From positions 1-41,418 of the forward strand of contig DGMY01000014.1 of NCBI GenBank assembly GCA_002388665.1: a stretch of DNA of 41,418 nt, read 5' to 3'. The stretch's first letter is position 1; each line of letters starts with the position of its first letter. Below, in pieces: positions 41,397-41,418 of the stretch. The notes below the pieces were generated by a model. That model was not told the origin of the DNA, did not search any database, and saw nothing but the letters and a program-made list of their open reading frames with translations. The stretch is from Opitutia bacterium UBA4506 (GTDB lineage: Bacteria > Verrucomicrobiota > Verrucomicrobiia > Opitutales > Puniceicoccaceae). The translations under genes were made by a program, and so were the position numbers.

Positions 41397-41418
41397 TCCC
41401 CCGAACCGAGTTCGGAGG
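41397..41418. repeat. Stem-loop repeat, copy 2 (cut by the window edge)
   Basis: An exact second copy of the 22-bp stem-loop sequence, 93 bp after the first. It ends exactly at the last base, so more copies may follow outside the window. Confidence 0.7.

Overview
The window reads as a chromosomal segment of a Gram-negative bacterium of the PVC group, most likely a Verrucomicrobiota member of the Opitutae type. This is inferred from gene content: a PEP-CTERM (exosortase-sorted) protein, a pseudopilin-like secreted protein, a DUF5069 protein, a sulfatase, beta-barrel outer-membrane proteins and frequent absence of clear Shine-Dalgarno sequences. No 16S rRNA, tRNA, insertion sequence, phage gene or CRISPR array was seen, so the taxonomy stays an inference.

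Left part (1-8000): housekeeping and small metabolic genes. An RluA/RluD-type pseudouridine synthase converges on a MIF-like tautomerase homologue that lacks the catalytic N-terminal proline. A 46-residue membrane peptide overlaps the start of hemW. A TIG-domain lipoprotein, an acylphosphatase, a secreted serine beta-lactamase-family hydrolase and an FAD monooxygenase follow. Middle-left (8000-16800): a large soluble PAS/GAF hybrid histidine kinase, a DUF819 membrane protein, a DUF481 outer-membrane protein, DUF5069, RlmF and a sulfatase without a signal peptide. Middle (17000-24800): the anaerobic ribonucleotide reductase pair nrdD-nrdG preceded by two NrdR-box-like palindromes 31 bp apart, a HugZ-type protein, a translationally coupled trio (PEP-CTERM protein, secreted Ca-binding-repeat protein, pseudopilin-like protein) and a small His-tailed membrane protein. 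Then come a SNF2-family ATPase, a tiny lipoprotein and two ExbD/TolR genes with no ExbB/TolQ partner in the window.

Right part (28700-41418) is the most coherent unit: a nitrogen-scavenging operon for urea. A candidate outer-membrane beta-barrel protein is followed by the complete ABC urea transporter UrtABCDE, an ATP-dependent biotin urea carboxylase and allophanate hydrolase. No urease or nickel genes are in the window. The proposed flow is urea through the outer membrane, capture by UrtA, import by UrtBCDE, carboxylation to allophanate, then hydrolysis to ammonia and CO2. The operon is preceded by a consensus sigma-54 (-24/-12) promoter. An upstream dyad could be an enhancer, a 12-bp palindrome sits on the predicted transcription start, and a structured leader holds a 16-codon ORF. 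Two hairpins lie between urtA and urtB and may set transporter stoichiometry. The operon ends near a cluster of stem-loops, one of which is repeated exactly 93 bp later at the window edge.
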